A stretch of 64,000 nt of DNA from Gemmatimonadota bacterium (GCA_027294455.1 JAPULZ010000044.1:1-64000); one strand, 5' to 3'; counted from the stretch's first letter, positions 28,064-37,877 are shown. The notes: generated from the letters alone by a model not told the origin. Made by a program: numbers and translations.

Positions 28064-29803
28064 TTACTGCCGTTGAAATTCGGGGCTGCCCAGGGCGTAA
28101 CCCACGAGGGCCGCCCGTGCGTCTCGGGGACGCGTTGCGAGGGCGGCCTGCTCTCGCATGATTCGCAGCGTGTTGGGGCTGCCGGTCCTGTTGAGAATGG
28201 CGTCGTTGACGCGCGCCAGCATCTCGTCGAGATCGTCGCTCAGGGGAATCGCGTTCGGGTCGAAGCGCGTCCCCGGTACGCGCCCCGAAGCGAACCCGAG
28301 GGCCAGGTTCAAGCGGTTCAACAACGCGCCCGCATTCACCCACGACTCCTGCGTCTCCGGATAACCCGTAGGCGGTTGGTAGAGGTACAGGGGCTGTCCG
28401 AGGCTCGCGACGATGCGGGCCAGTCGGGGTGTCTCGTCGGGCGTTGCGCCGAGAGCCCGCACGGCGCTCACCACGAACTCGAGCGGCGTCTTCGTCTTGG
28501 CCAGGCGGTGCTCGGCCGCCCAAAACGACGGTGAGGTGACGATGGCGCGGACCACCTCACGGATGTCTCCGTCGCTCGCTTCCCACGCCCGTACGCCGGC
28601 GTCGATGCACTCGGGTGGTGGTGTGTCGGCCACGAAGCGGGTGCAGAGCTTGCTACTGACATGCCGCATGGTGGATGGGTGCCGCGCAAGGAAGCGGAGC
28701 AGTACCATCGCTTCTTCCATGTCGCCGCCGGCGGGGTAGCCCTGGCCGAGCACGACCTTCGTTTCCCGGTCGTGCGCCCACTCGTGGAAGACGAACAGGG
28801 TGCCGAGACTGCCGGTGCCCTGGTCGATGCTCCAGCCGGTGAGTATGCGTGCCACGTCGACCACGTCGTCCTGGGTATACCCCCCGTCCACGCCCAGCGT
28901 GTGGAGCTCGAGCAGTTCTCTGGCATAGTTTTCGTTGAGACCGCTGGGCATGCGTTCCCGCGCCCGCTGAATGCGTTCCTCCGCCTGACGTATCTGTTGG
29001 TCGGCTTGGTTGCCGGAACGTCCTCGCATGCGCCCCGCCGTCATGCGCATGCGTTGCTGCCGGATTCGGCGCTCGGCCGCGGCGAGCTGCGGCGGCTCGG
29101 ATCCCGGCGCCACCGACTGGGCGTTATCCAGATACACCAGCATTGCCGGGCTCTGCGCCGTCGCGATCAAGAGATCTTCGAATCGTCCCAGGGCGTTGGG
29201 GCGGATCACGTCTTCGACGTAGCCGGTGGTGAGGTAACGCAGCGGCCCTTTGGCCCTGAAGACGTTGAAGTGATTCGTCCAGAAATCGACGAGCACTTCG
29301 TAGAGTTGTCGCTCGGAGAGGGCGGCGCGGGTCACCGTCACCAGCTGATATTGCGCGTTGAGGCGGGGGAGGCCCTCCTGAGAACGCCGCCGCCCGTCCT
29401 CCATCCTTCTTTGCTCCCGCCGGGCGTCGTCTTCCGCGGCGTCCTCGGTCCTGCGCCGCTCGGCTTCCCGCCGCGCCCGCTGCTGGACCCGAAACATCTC
29501 GCCGAGGATTTCAGTGGACACGTCGAGGACCTCGAATCGAGCCAGGCGCTCGCCCAGCTCCCCGTCGTCGATGCGATCCGGGTAGAGTTGCTCATCGATC
29601 CACCGGTCCACGCCAATCACCAGGAGGCGGTCGACATCGCCTGGTCGGGGTCCGTAGGTGAGGCGGTTGAGGGCGTGGAGCGCCCGGCTGCGCTCCGTCG
29701 AATCGGTCGCCTCGGCCGCCGCCGGCGCGGTGCGGTCGACTCCTACGGACGCCATGGAAACGATGCCCGAACCCACCACCAGGGAAATCCACCATGCCTG
29801 CAC
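28064..29803 (-). CDS. DUF1800 domain-containing protein
   Basis: ALHALNRLTYGPRPGDVDRLL, DFWTNHFNVF, LNENYARELLELHTLGVDGGYTQDDVVDVARILTGW; GTG start at 29803. Confidence 0.92.
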   Translation of the reverse strand: MQAWWISLVVGSGIVSMASVGVDRTAPAAAEATDSTERSRALHALNRLTYGPRPGDVDRLLVIGVDRWIDEQLYPDRIDDGELGERLARFEVLDVSTEILGEMFRVQQRARREAERRRTEDAAEDDARREQRRMEDGRRRSQEGLPRLNAQYQLVTVTRAALSERQLYEVLVDFWTNHFNVFRAKGPLRYLTTGYVEDVIRPNALGRFEDLLIATAQSPAMLVYLDNAQSVAPGSEPPQLAAAERRIRQQRMRMTAGRMRGRSGNQADQQIRQAEERIQRARERMPSGLNENYARELLELHTLGVDGGYTQDDVVDVARILTGWSIDQGTGSLGTLFVFHEWAHDRETKVVLGQGYPAGGDMEEAMVLLRFLARHPSTMRHVSSKLCTRFVADTPPPECIDAGVRAWEASDGDIREVVRAIVTSPSFWAAEHRLAKTKTPLEFVVSAVRALGATPDETPRLARIVASLGQPLYLYQPPTGYPETQESWVNAGALLNRLNLALGFASGRVPGTRFDPNAIPLSDDLDEMLARVNDAILNRTGSPNTLRIMREQAALATRPRDARAALVGYALGSPEFQRQ

Positions 29804-29918
29804 GGTATCCTCCTTGCCTTGCCCGATAGACGCCTGCGCCGAGGAAATGTTAAGACCTGAAACATGACTCCCGGACCGGTTGCCGGGGATTCCGTCCTGG
29901 ACAGAGCACCGATTTGAC

Positions 29919-29944
29919 AATGCCCCGTACGGTCGGGCATTTTC
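29919..29944 (+). other. Hairpin with T-tract in leader of EF-G-like gene
   Basis: aatgccc-cgtacggtc-gggcatt followed by TTTC, with a TTGACA hexamer at 29914. Confidence 0.45.
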
Positions 29945-29972
29945 ACGACCCCCGAAACAGGAGGTGGTTCGC

Positions 29973-32069
29973 GTGCGCGTATATGCCGGAGATGCCATCC
30001 GCAACGTGGCCGTCGTGGGCCACGGCAGCAGTGGCAAAACCTCTCTCGTAGACGCCCTTGCGTTCGTCTCGGGCAGCAGCAAGCGACACGGTTCGGTTCC
30101 CGATGGCACCACCCTTACCGACTCCACCCCGGACGAAATCTCCCGGCAGTACTCGATCAGCCTTGGTCTCGCCCATGCGGAATGGGAAGGCACGAAGATC
30201 AATCTCATCGATACCCCGGGATACCTCGACTTTCTCGGCGACGCGGCGGCCGGCATCTATGCAGCGGATGCGGCCCTGATCGTGTTGAGCGCCACCGCTG
30301 GGGTGGAGGTGGGCACGGAAAAAGTGTGGGATCTCGCCGAGGCGAGAAACATGCCCCGGATGTTCTTCGTGTCCTTGATGGATAAGGAAAACGCGAACTT
30401 CGAGAAGGTTTTCCAGGATATTCGCGATCACCTGACACCCAAGGTGGTGCCCATCGAGATCCCCATCGGCGAGGGGGAGGACTTCCACGGCATCATCAAT
30501 CTGTTTTCCAAGAAATGCCACATGTACAAGAAGGGAACGAAGACCGGCGAGTACGACGAGGTCGACATTCCCGACCAGTACCAGGCCGTCGTGGACAGGT
30601 ACTCAGAGGTGTTGACCGAAAACGTCGCCGAAATCGATGACGAGCTCATCGAGCGGTACCTGGAGGGGGAGGAAATCAGCAGCGAGGAGGCCCTCGCGGC
30701 GACCAAGAAGGGCATGGTCGAGGGCAAGCTATTTCCGCTGCTGTGCGGATCGGCCACGCTGACGTACGGCACCCGCGCCCTGCTCAACAAGATCACACAG
30801 CTCGTCCCCGCGCCGCCGGAGCTCCCGGGGCGCACAGCCGAGACTTGGGGCAGCGTCAACGAAGTGGAAATCACCGCGAGTGATGACGGGCCGTTCCTGG
30901 CCCAAGTGTTCAAGACGATGTCGGAGCCGCACGTCGGCGACGTGAGTCTCTTCCGGGTGTGGTCCGGCTCGATCGCGAATGGCGCGGAGGTGTACAACGC
31001 ACCCCGAGAGACGGTCGAAAAGCTCAACCACCTCTCCGTGGCCCAAGGCAAGGATCGCGAAGAGATCGGCGAGCTCCACGCCGGGGACATCGGCGTCGTG
31101 GCCAAGCTCAAGGACACGCATACCAACGACTCGTTGTCGTCGTCGTCCGTACCGTTGGTGCTTCCGAAGATCCCGTTCCCCGAGCCACTGATCGTGATGG
31201 CGATTCAGGTCAAGAAGCGTGGAGAGGAAGACAAGCTCAGCGTCGGCCTGCACAAGCTACACGAAGAAGATCCGACGTTTCATCACGAGTTCGATTCTGA
31301 ATTGCGCCAAACGCTGGTGCGCGGCCGTGGCGAGCGTCACTTGCAGGTGATCGTCGATCGGCTGGAGCGCAAGTTCGGGGTGAAGGCGGAACTGTGTAGG
31401 CCGGGAATTCGCTATCGCGAAACCTTCAAGGCGAAAGGAGAGGGCCAGGGCAAGCACAAGAAGCAGAGCGGCGGTCGTGGCCAGTACGGCGACTGCTGGG
31501 TTCGCATCCAGCCCGGGCCGTCGGGGTCCGGCTACGATTTCGAGGACAAGATCGTGGGCGGCGCCATCCCGGGAAAATACGTTACGGCGGTCGACCGTGG
31601 CGTGCAAGAGGCGGCGGAACGGGGCGTCGTGGCCGGATTCCCGGTGGTGGATTTCCGGGTCGAGTGCTATGACGGCAGTCATCACTCGGTGGATAGCAGC
31701 GAGCAGGCTTATAAGCTGGCCGGCATCCTGGCGTTCCGAAACGTGGCGCCCAAATGCAAGCCGGTGTTGCTGGAGCCGATCATGGATGTGGAGGTGTGGA
31801 CGCCGGATGATTCTCTCGGCGACGTGATGGGTGATCTGTCTTCGCGCCGCGGCCAAATCCTCGGCTCGGAACCGGACGGACGTCTGACGAAGATACACGC
31901 TCACGTCCCGGAAGCGGAACTGTACAAGTACGCGACGCAGCTACACTCCATGACGCACGGCCGTGGCACGTTTCATTGGCAATTTTACAAGTACCAAGGG
32001 GTGCCCAGCGACGTGGCCAAAGCGATTGCCGCGGAGCAAGCGAAGGGAAAAGAAGAAGCAGAAAAATAA
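29973..32069 (+). CDS. Elongation factor G-like GTPase (EF-G2 type)
   Basis: VVGHGSSGKTSLVDAL, DTPGYLDF, GYDGSHHSVDSSEQAYKLAG, RRGQILGSEPDGRLTKIHAHVPEAELYKYATQLHSMTHGRG; SD aggagg before GTG. Confidence 0.9.
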   Translation: MRVYAGDAIRNVAVVGHGSSGKTSLVDALAFVSGSSKRHGSVPDGTTLTDSTPDEISRQYSISLGLAHAEWEGTKINLIDTPGYLDFLGDAAAGIYAADAALIVLSATAGVEVGTEKVWDLAEARNMPRMFFVSLMDKENANFEKVFQDIRDHLTPKVVPIEIPIGEGEDFHGIINLFSKKCHMYKKGTKTGEYDEVDIPDQYQAVVDRYSEVLTENVAEIDDELIERYLEGEEISSEEALAATKKGMVEGKLFPLLCGSATLTYGTRALLNKITQLVPAPPELPGRTAETWGSVNEVEITASDDGPFLAQVFKTMSEPHVGDVSLFRVWSGSIANGAEVYNAPRETVEKLNHLSVAQGKDREEIGELHAGDIGVVAKLKDTHTNDSLSSSSVPLVLPKIPFPEPLIVMAIQVKKRGEEDKLSVGLHKLHEEDPTFHHEFDSELRQTLVRGRGERHLQVIVDRLERKFGVKAELCRPGIRYRETFKAKGEGQGKHKKQSGGRGQYGDCWVRIQPGPSGSGYDFEDKIVGGAIPGKYVTAVDRGVQEAAERGVVAGFPVVDFRVECYDGSHHSVDSSEQAYKLAGILAFRNVAPKCKPVLLEPIMDVEVWTPDDSLGDVMGDLSSRRGQILGSEPDGRLTKIHAHVPEAELYKYATQLHSMTHGRGTFHWQFYKYQGVPSDVAKAIAAEQAKGKEEAEK

Positions 32070-32076
32070 CCTGCGG

Positions 32077-32102
32077 GCAGGTGGGAGGACCCTCCCACTT
32101 GC
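32077..32102. terminator. Hairpin between convergent genes
   Basis: gcaggtgggagg-ac-cctcccacttgc (one G-T pair) between stops at 32069 and 32109. Confidence 0.6.
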
Positions 32103-32108
32103 GCCGTG

Positions 32109-33497
32109 TTACCGCCGCGTTCTCACCAGCCGTTCCAGGTCTGCAGGCGCCCGCGGCAATGAAGCCGTGAGGACTTCGGCGCCCGTCGGCGTGACCAAGA
32201 CGTCATCCTCGACGAACACCGATATTTGGCGATCATGGTTGTAGTACCATGGTTCGACCGTGAAAATCATCCCGGGCTCCAGGGTGACATCGGCAAGGGC
32301 CGGATCCCCGACGGAGAGTCCGATGTGATGGCCGAAGAACAATCCCGCCTGCATGTACGGCCGATGCTCCTCCGGAATGGCGGACTCGGCGATCGACTGG
32401 AGATCGCGCAGCGTCATCCCCGGACGAGTGGCAGCGATGATCGCGTCGGACACGGCGGTGGACATTTCCAGGATGTCGCGCTGGTGGTCGGTGAACTCTC
32501 CCGACACGGGAAAGGTCCGCCCCACGTCGCTCGAGTAATAGTCGAGCTCGCAGCCCACATCGAAGATCACCAACTCGCCTTCCTGCATCACGCGGTTGCG
32601 GCGATCGTAGTGGGCGGCCAGGATCCTCCACGGCCACAGCGAGTTCGGGCCCGACTTGATGATCGAGGAAAACGCGAGGCGCTGGCTCCCCCCTCTCTTG
32701 CACGAGGCTTCGAACTCGGCCTCCAATCCCCGCTCGTCCATCCCGGCGGCCACCATCGCCGCCGCGGCCATGATGGCGTGCGCCGTGAGCCCGGCGGTCG
32801 CGCGCATCAGCGCGATCTCCGCTGCCGACTTGATCATCCGGAGACGCGCGACTTGCGTGAACGCATTGCGCACCGTGGCATTCGGGTAGGTGGATTGCAC
32901 ATGATGCAGCAACCCGGTCACGGGCCTCCATGCCTGAATGGCGCCGGTGCCCACGACGGGAACAGGTCCGGAACGGCCCAGGTTGAGACGCAGCGTCCGG
33001 CCGTCGGCCACGACACCGGCGAGATACGCGCCCAGGTCTTCGATGGGCCGGATCTGCTCGATCCCCGACCGGCGTGCGATTTCGGGGTCATCCTGTAGCC
33101 CACGTCCCGGAAAATCGTGGGGCCGGGCGGGATTCTCGAACCGCACATCCGTCCGTGGCGCGTAGACGATGCTCCGGGACTCTGCGGCGTCCAGCACAAG
33201 GAGGGATCGTGGCAGTTCGAGGCCCGTGAAGTAGAGGAAATCGGTCTCCTGCCGGAAGGTTTCTCCGGAGGTCGATCCCTCGGCGCTCGGGATCAGAAGC
33301 ACCCCTCCACCGGACTGCTGGAGCTGGGCCAGCATGGCTTGCCGGCGGAGCCGAAGCTCCGTGGCCGAGAAGGGCAGCGTCGTCCAGTCCCAGAAACGTT
33401 GGGGCGGCGGTGGCCGTCCCCGGTCTTGCTGGGCCGTCAGCGGAGCGGCAAGGCCCCACGCAAGCCATATCAGGGTGGTCGCAAGGCGGTTGGTCAT
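32109..33497 (-). CDS. M24 family Xaa-Pro aminopeptidase, exported
   Basis: Signal peptide MTNRLATTLIWLAWGLAAPLTAQ; VIFDVGCELDYYSSDVGRTFPVSG, GHHIGLSVGD, LEPGMIFTVEPWYY. Confidence 0.92.
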   Translation of the reverse strand: MTNRLATTLIWLAWGLAAPLTAQQDRGRPPPPQRFWDWTTLPFSATELRLRRQAMLAQLQQSGGGVLLIPSAEGSTSGETFRQETDFLYFTGLELPRSLLVLDAAESRSIVYAPRTDVRFENPARPHDFPGRGLQDDPEIARRSGIEQIRPIEDLGAYLAGVVADGRTLRLNLGRSGPVPVVGTGAIQAWRPVTGLLHHVQSTYPNATVRNAFTQVARLRMIKSAAEIALMRATAGLTAHAIMAAAAMVAAGMDERGLEAEFEASCKRGGSQRLAFSSIIKSGPNSLWPWRILAAHYDRRNRVMQEGELVIFDVGCELDYYSSDVGRTFPVSGEFTDHQRDILEMSTAVSDAIIAATRPGMTLRDLQSIAESAIPEEHRPYMQAGLFFGHHIGLSVGDPALADVTLEPGMIFTVEPWYYNHDRQISVFVEDDVLVTPTGAEVLTASLPRAPADLERLVRTRR

Positions 33498-33530
33498 CGG
33501 CACGGCTCGTTGGACGGAGTGGGACGATCG

Positions 33531-33588
33531 CGTATCGAACATTGAATATTGCATACCGAAGAACGAATATCGGAGGTGGAATTTCAAT
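33531..33588. repeat. AT-rich mosaic repeat island (NIEYRISNIEY-type)
   Basis: cgtatcgaacattgaatattgcataccgaagaacgaatatcggaggtggaatttcaat. Confidence 0.5.
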
Positions 33589-33639
33589 GGGTGTGGGGAA
33601 CGAGGGGTCGGAGGGAAAACGCGAGCACTGGAGGGCTCC

Positions 33640-34497
33640 ATGATTCGACGGATGGCGGGACTGACGGCCTTGGCTGCGGTCTTGGTAGGCGGCACGGCGC
33701 TGGCCCAGGAGATCGGGCCCAAGAACGGTTCGCTGGTGATCGTGGGAGGGGGCGGGGTGGGCTCGGAGATCTGGGACAGGTTCCTCGAGCTCGCGGGAGG
33801 GCCGGACGCCCCCATCGTCGTGATTCCCACCGCGGGCGGCGCGGAAGAGTACGATCAAGATTGGCGAGGTCTCGGCGGCCTTCGGGGGGCCGGTGCCACG
33901 AACCTCACCGTGCTGCACACGAACGATCGGGAGATCGCCAGTTCCGACGAATTCGTGGAACCGATTCGTCGGGCCGGAGGCGTCTGGTTCGGCGGCGGCC
34001 GGCAGTGGCGTCTGGCGGATTCCTATCTCGCCACCAAGACGCATGAGGAACTGTGGGCGGTGCTCGAGCGGGGCGGGGTCATCGGCGGCTCGTCGGCCGG
34101 GGCGACCATCCAGGGGTCCTATCTGGCTCGCGGGGACACCGAGACGAACACCATCATGATGGGCGACCACGAAGTGGGCCTCGGATTCGTCAAAGATGTC
34201 GCCATCGACCAACACCTCCTGGCGCGGAACCGGCCGTTCGACTTGCTGGAGATCACGGCCGCGCGGCCGGAGTTGTTGGGGATCGGGATCGACGAGAGTA
34301 CGGCGATCGTCGTGCAGGGTGATGAGTTCGAGGTGATCGGTGAATCCTACGTCGTGATATACGATAACCGGGTGAAGATCGATTCGGGCGGCGATTTCTA
34401 TTTCCTCCGCGCCGGCGACCGATTCAACCTGGCGACGCGAGAAGGCTACCGCGGTGAGCAGCGGGTCGAGCGTGTCGTCGAGCGGCAAGGGCGATAG
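33640..34497 (+). CDS. Cyanophycinase-like serine peptidase (S51), exported
   Basis: Signal peptide; GSLVIVGGGGVGSEIWDRFLELAGG, VWFGGGRQWRL, VIGGSSAGATIQGSYLARGD, LGIGIDESTAIVV. Confidence 0.9.
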   Translation: MIRRMAGLTALAAVLVGGTALAQEIGPKNGSLVIVGGGGVGSEIWDRFLELAGGPDAPIVVIPTAGGAEEYDQDWRGLGGLRGAGATNLTVLHTNDREIASSDEFVEPIRRAGGVWFGGGRQWRLADSYLATKTHEELWAVLERGGVIGGSSAGATIQGSYLARGDTETNTIMMGDHEVGLGFVKDVAIDQHLLARNRPFDLLEITAARPELLGIGIDESTAIVVQGDEFEVIGESYVVIYDNRVKIDSGGDFYFLRAGDRFNLATREGYRGEQRVERVVERQGR

Positions 34498-34505
34498 GCA
34501 CGTCC

Positions 34506-37343
34506 ATGCCGACCATGATCGCGCTGCTGGCGCTCGCGGTACAGATTGCTGATTCGGCACTCGTGAGCGCGGAAAGCGTGCGCGGGGTCGCGTTTTCTTC
34601 CCAAGGCCGGCTGGCGTTCGAGATGTCCGGCGACTTGTGGATTGCCGATTTGCGCGGCGATGTCGCATCGCCTGCGGCGTTCGCGAATGCGGAATTCACA
34701 CGCGTAACGACCGGACCGGCCTGGGACCGCGAGCCGGCCTGGACGGCGGACGGGCGCGCGCTGGTCTTTGCGTCCGATCGGTCGGGGAGCCTCGATATCT
34801 GGCGTGTGAGCGTGGATGGAAGCGGCACACCCCAGCGGCTGACGCAATCTCCGGAGGCGGAAGGCCAGCCAGCCGTCGGTGCCGATGGCACCGTGGCGTT
34901 CGTGCGTGGACGACGCAGCGATTCGGATATCTGGTTGCTCACCGACGGCGGCGACCTGCGACAATTCACCGACGATCCAGGTGCGGAACGATTTCCGTCC
35001 TTTTCGCCGAATGGCGAACGCCTGGTCTATCTGCATGTGAACCGCGGCGCCGGCACGCGGTTGCTCGTGAAGACGGTGGAAGGAGGATCACTGGATACGG
35101 TGTTAGGGGGGGTGGCCGCCGAGCATCCATCCTGGTCGCCCCAGGGCGACCGCATCGCCTATGCCACGCAAGGTGAGAATGCGGGCGTGTGGGTCACTCC
35201 GCTGGACGGCAGCTACGCCAATCTCGTGAGCACCCGCGTGGCCGAGCCCGCCTGGACCCCCGACGGACGCTACCTCGCCCTGGCCGAGCTTCCCCGCCCG
35301 AGCCCCGGGTACAACGGCGACCCTGACCGCGTCGGCGATCGAGGGGCGAGTGACATGTTCGCGCGAGGCGGCAAGGTGTGGGTAGCCGGTGTGCCGTCCC
35401 CGCCCGACGCCGATCTGTCGGAGGTCTCGTTGGCGCCGGTGACGGGTGGCAGCGACCGGAACGCGGAAGTGTTCGATCGTGTGTGGTCGCGGCTCGAGAG
35501 TCTGTACTACCGCAACCACGGCCACGGTGCGTGGACGGCGTTGCGGCAGCGTTTTCGGCCCATGGCGATTGCCGCCGCGAGCACGGGCGAGCTGGAAGAT
35601 GTGATATACAGGATGTTGCAGGAGCGGCCGCTGATTCTACCGGAGGCGAGCGGACGCGCCGCGGTGTCCAGCGCGCACCCCCTCGCGACCGCAGCCGGGC
35701 TCGAGATGCTCCAGGCGGGCGGCAATGTGATCGACGCGGCTGTCGCGGTGTCGTTTGCGCTCGGCGTGGTGGAGCCGGATGCGAGCGGGATGGCCGGCTA
35801 CGGGGAAATGGTGGTTTACCTGCAGGGCATGGCGGAGCCGGTGGTGATCGAGTTTCTCACCCGCGTTCCGGAACAGGCGTCGCTCAGTGCCTTCGGCGGC
35901 GACCTTCCCTCGGACGGTCCCGTGCTGGCGAACGTGCCCGGGACCGTCGCGGGCATGTGGAAAGCGTGGGAGCAATACGGCAGCGGCAGGCTCGAATGGG
36001 CCCGGCTCCTCGAGCCGGCGATCCGGTTGGCGGAGGATGGGTTCGCCTTGGACGCCGCCTTCCCGACTACGCTGCACCTCGAGCGCGAGCGGTTCCTCAA
36101 GTATCCGGGCAGTCGCACGCTCTTCTTCCCCGACGGCGAACCGCTACAGCCGGGCGACACGCTCAGGAATCCGGATCTCACGTGGACGTTGCGGCAGGTG
36201 GCCGAGGGGGGCGCCGAGGCGTTTTACGAGGGCGAGGTGGCGAAGCGACTGGTGGAGGATCTCCGCGGACAGGGCAGTCCCATAACCCTCGAGGACATGG
36301 CCCGATACTTCGCCGTGGAGCGCACGCCGATTCGAGGGACGTACCGCGGACACACGGTGTATTCCAGCGTGCCGGCGGCGAGCGGCGGGACTTCGCTGGT
36401 GGCCAAGCTGCACCTGCTCGACCAATACGACGGCGCAAGGCGGTACACCGATCATGCGGGCACCACCCATGCCATGATCGAGGCGTGGAAGCTCCAGCCG
36501 TCCACCTCGGGCCGGATCGCCGATCCGGGGTTGTGGCCTGTGGATGTCGGACCGATCGTGGATCGGGACAGCGCCCGCATTCGGTGGGCGCTGTGCTTCG
36601 ATGCCGAGCGCAGCACGGGCCCCGAGGACGTCGAGCGCGGCCAGAATCAGGTGCCGCGCTGCGCGCAGGAAGTCGCCGCGTCCATCGGCGAAGACGGATC
36701 CAGTTGCGTGGCCGATCTCGACGACCCGACGTGCCGAGCGACGGGCACAACCGCCTATACGGTGGGCGACGCCGACGGCAACATCGTCGCCGTCACCCAA
36801 ACCCTGGGTACCTGGGGTGGCAATTTCTACGTGACGCCGGGGCTCGGTTTTCTCTACAACGACAAGCTGCGCTCGTACAGCACCAATCCATCGTCATACA
36901 ACGCCCGGCTACCCTACGCCCGTAACGGAACGAGCATCGCGCCCACCCTCATTTTCCGGGGCACGGGGGATGCACAGCAACCCATGGCCGCCGTCGGCGC
37001 CGCGGGCAACGCGTGGATTACGTCGGCGGTGTATCAGGTGGTTGCCTCGATGGTCGACGCGAATCTGGGTCCGCAGCAAGCGTTGGAAATGCCGCGGTTT
37101 CTCGTCGGCGTCCGCCGTCGGCCAGGCGCGCCCGACGAGGTTCGTGAGATCGTGATACAGATCGAGGACGGGTTTTCTCCCCAGGTCATGCGGCAGCTGC
37201 GCAGCATGGGGCACGAATTTCAACGCATCTCGCTGCGGGGTGAATTACGCATGGGGTATGCCGCGGCGGTGCTCGTGGAGGACGGACGGGTGCGGGCGGG
37301 GGCCGATCCGCGCCGCTCCGGTGCCGCAGGCGCCGTTCATTGA
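34506..37343 (+). CDS. TolB-like beta-propeller fused to gamma-glutamyltransferase-family Ntn hydrolase
   Basis: PD40 repeats (RFPSFSPNGERLVYLHVN, HPSWSPQGDRIAYATQG) then AVSSAHPLATAAGLEMLQAGGNVIDAAVAVSFALGVVEPDASGMAG and GTTAYTVGDADGNIVAVTQTLG. Confidence 0.9.
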   Translation: MPTMIALLALAVQIADSALVSAESVRGVAFSSQGRLAFEMSGDLWIADLRGDVASPAAFANAEFTRVTTGPAWDREPAWTADGRALVFASDRSGSLDIWRVSVDGSGTPQRLTQSPEAEGQPAVGADGTVAFVRGRRSDSDIWLLTDGGDLRQFTDDPGAERFPSFSPNGERLVYLHVNRGAGTRLLVKTVEGGSLDTVLGGVAAEHPSWSPQGDRIAYATQGENAGVWVTPLDGSYANLVSTRVAEPAWTPDGRYLALAELPRPSPGYNGDPDRVGDRGASDMFARGGKVWVAGVPSPPDADLSEVSLAPVTGGSDRNAEVFDRVWSRLESLYYRNHGHGAWTALRQRFRPMAIAAASTGELEDVIYRMLQERPLILPEASGRAAVSSAHPLATAAGLEMLQAGGNVIDAAVAVSFALGVVEPDASGMAGYGEMVVYLQGMAEPVVIEFLTRVPEQASLSAFGGDLPSDGPVLANVPGTVAGMWKAWEQYGSGRLEWARLLEPAIRLAEDGFALDAAFPTTLHLERERFLKYPGSRTLFFPDGEPLQPGDTLRNPDLTWTLRQVAEGGAEAFYEGEVAKRLVEDLRGQGSPITLEDMARYFAVERTPIRGTYRGHTVYSSVPAASGGTSLVAKLHLLDQYDGARRYTDHAGTTHAMIEAWKLQPSTSGRIADPGLWPVDVGPIVDRDSARIRWALCFDAERSTGPEDVERGQNQVPRCAQEVAASIGEDGSSCVADLDDPTCRATGTTAYTVGDADGNIVAVTQTLGTWGGNFYVTPGLGFLYNDKLRSYSTNPSSYNARLPYARNGTSIAPTLIFRGTGDAQQPMAAVGAAGNAWITSAVYQVVASMVDANLGPQQALEMPRFLVGVRRRPGAPDEVREIVIQIEDGFSPQVMRQLRSMGHEFQRISLRGELRMGYAAAVLVEDGRVRAGADPRRSGAAGAVH

Positions 37344-37350
37344 GGGCGGT

Positions 37351-37375
37351 TCGGCGGTGGAGGCCACACCGCCGA
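37351..37375. terminator. Hairpin between convergent genes
   Basis: tcggcggtg-gaggcca-caccgccga. Confidence 0.5.
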
Positions 37376-37382
37376 GTCGCAA

Positions 37383-37877
37383 CTATTCCCGTTTTTCCCA
37401 CAATTCGAACGTGTAGTCGAACTCGTGCCGCTCGTCGGCCGTGTGCCGAACGCTTTCGGTGAGGTCCCACTCGTCGTCGGAGAATTCGGGAAAGAATACG
37501 TCGCCGGGGACGATGGTATGCACCCGCGTGAGGTACATCCGCTGCGCGTATGGGAGCGCCATGCGGTAGATCTCCTCGCCTCCCACGATGAACACTTCCT
37601 CTCCATCGCTGGGGTCGGCCAGATCGAACGCGGTTTCGAGGGAATGGGCGATGTCGATGCCCGCCTTGCGATACGCCCTGCTCCGCGTCAGCACGATGGT
37701 GCGCCGGTTGGGGAGCGGCTTGGCGAGCGTGGCGAACGTCTTTCTTCCCATGACGATCGTGTGGCCGGTGGTGAGTTGCTTGAAGAAACTGAGGTCCGCC
37801 GGAAGATGCCACGGGATTTCGCTGCCGGTGCCGATCACATTGTTTTCGGATCGGGCGGCCACCAACGCCACGATCAT
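37383..37877 (-). CDS. folA: Dihydrofolate reductase
   Basis: [48 protein letters not shown]; ends within typical DHFR C-terminus. Confidence 0.95.
   Translation of the reverse strand: MIVALVAARSENNVIGTGSEIPWHLPADLSFFKQLTTGHTIVMGRKTFATLAKPLPNRRTIVLTRSRAYRKAGIDIAHSLETAFDLADPSDGEEVFIVGGEEIYRMALPYAQRMYLTRVHTIVPGDVFFPEFSDDEWDLTESVRHTADERHEFDYTFELWEKRE

Noticed and set aside
28661-29860. 399-aa plus-strand ORF opposite DUF1800
   Set aside because: Antisense shadow ORF of a clearly recognised family
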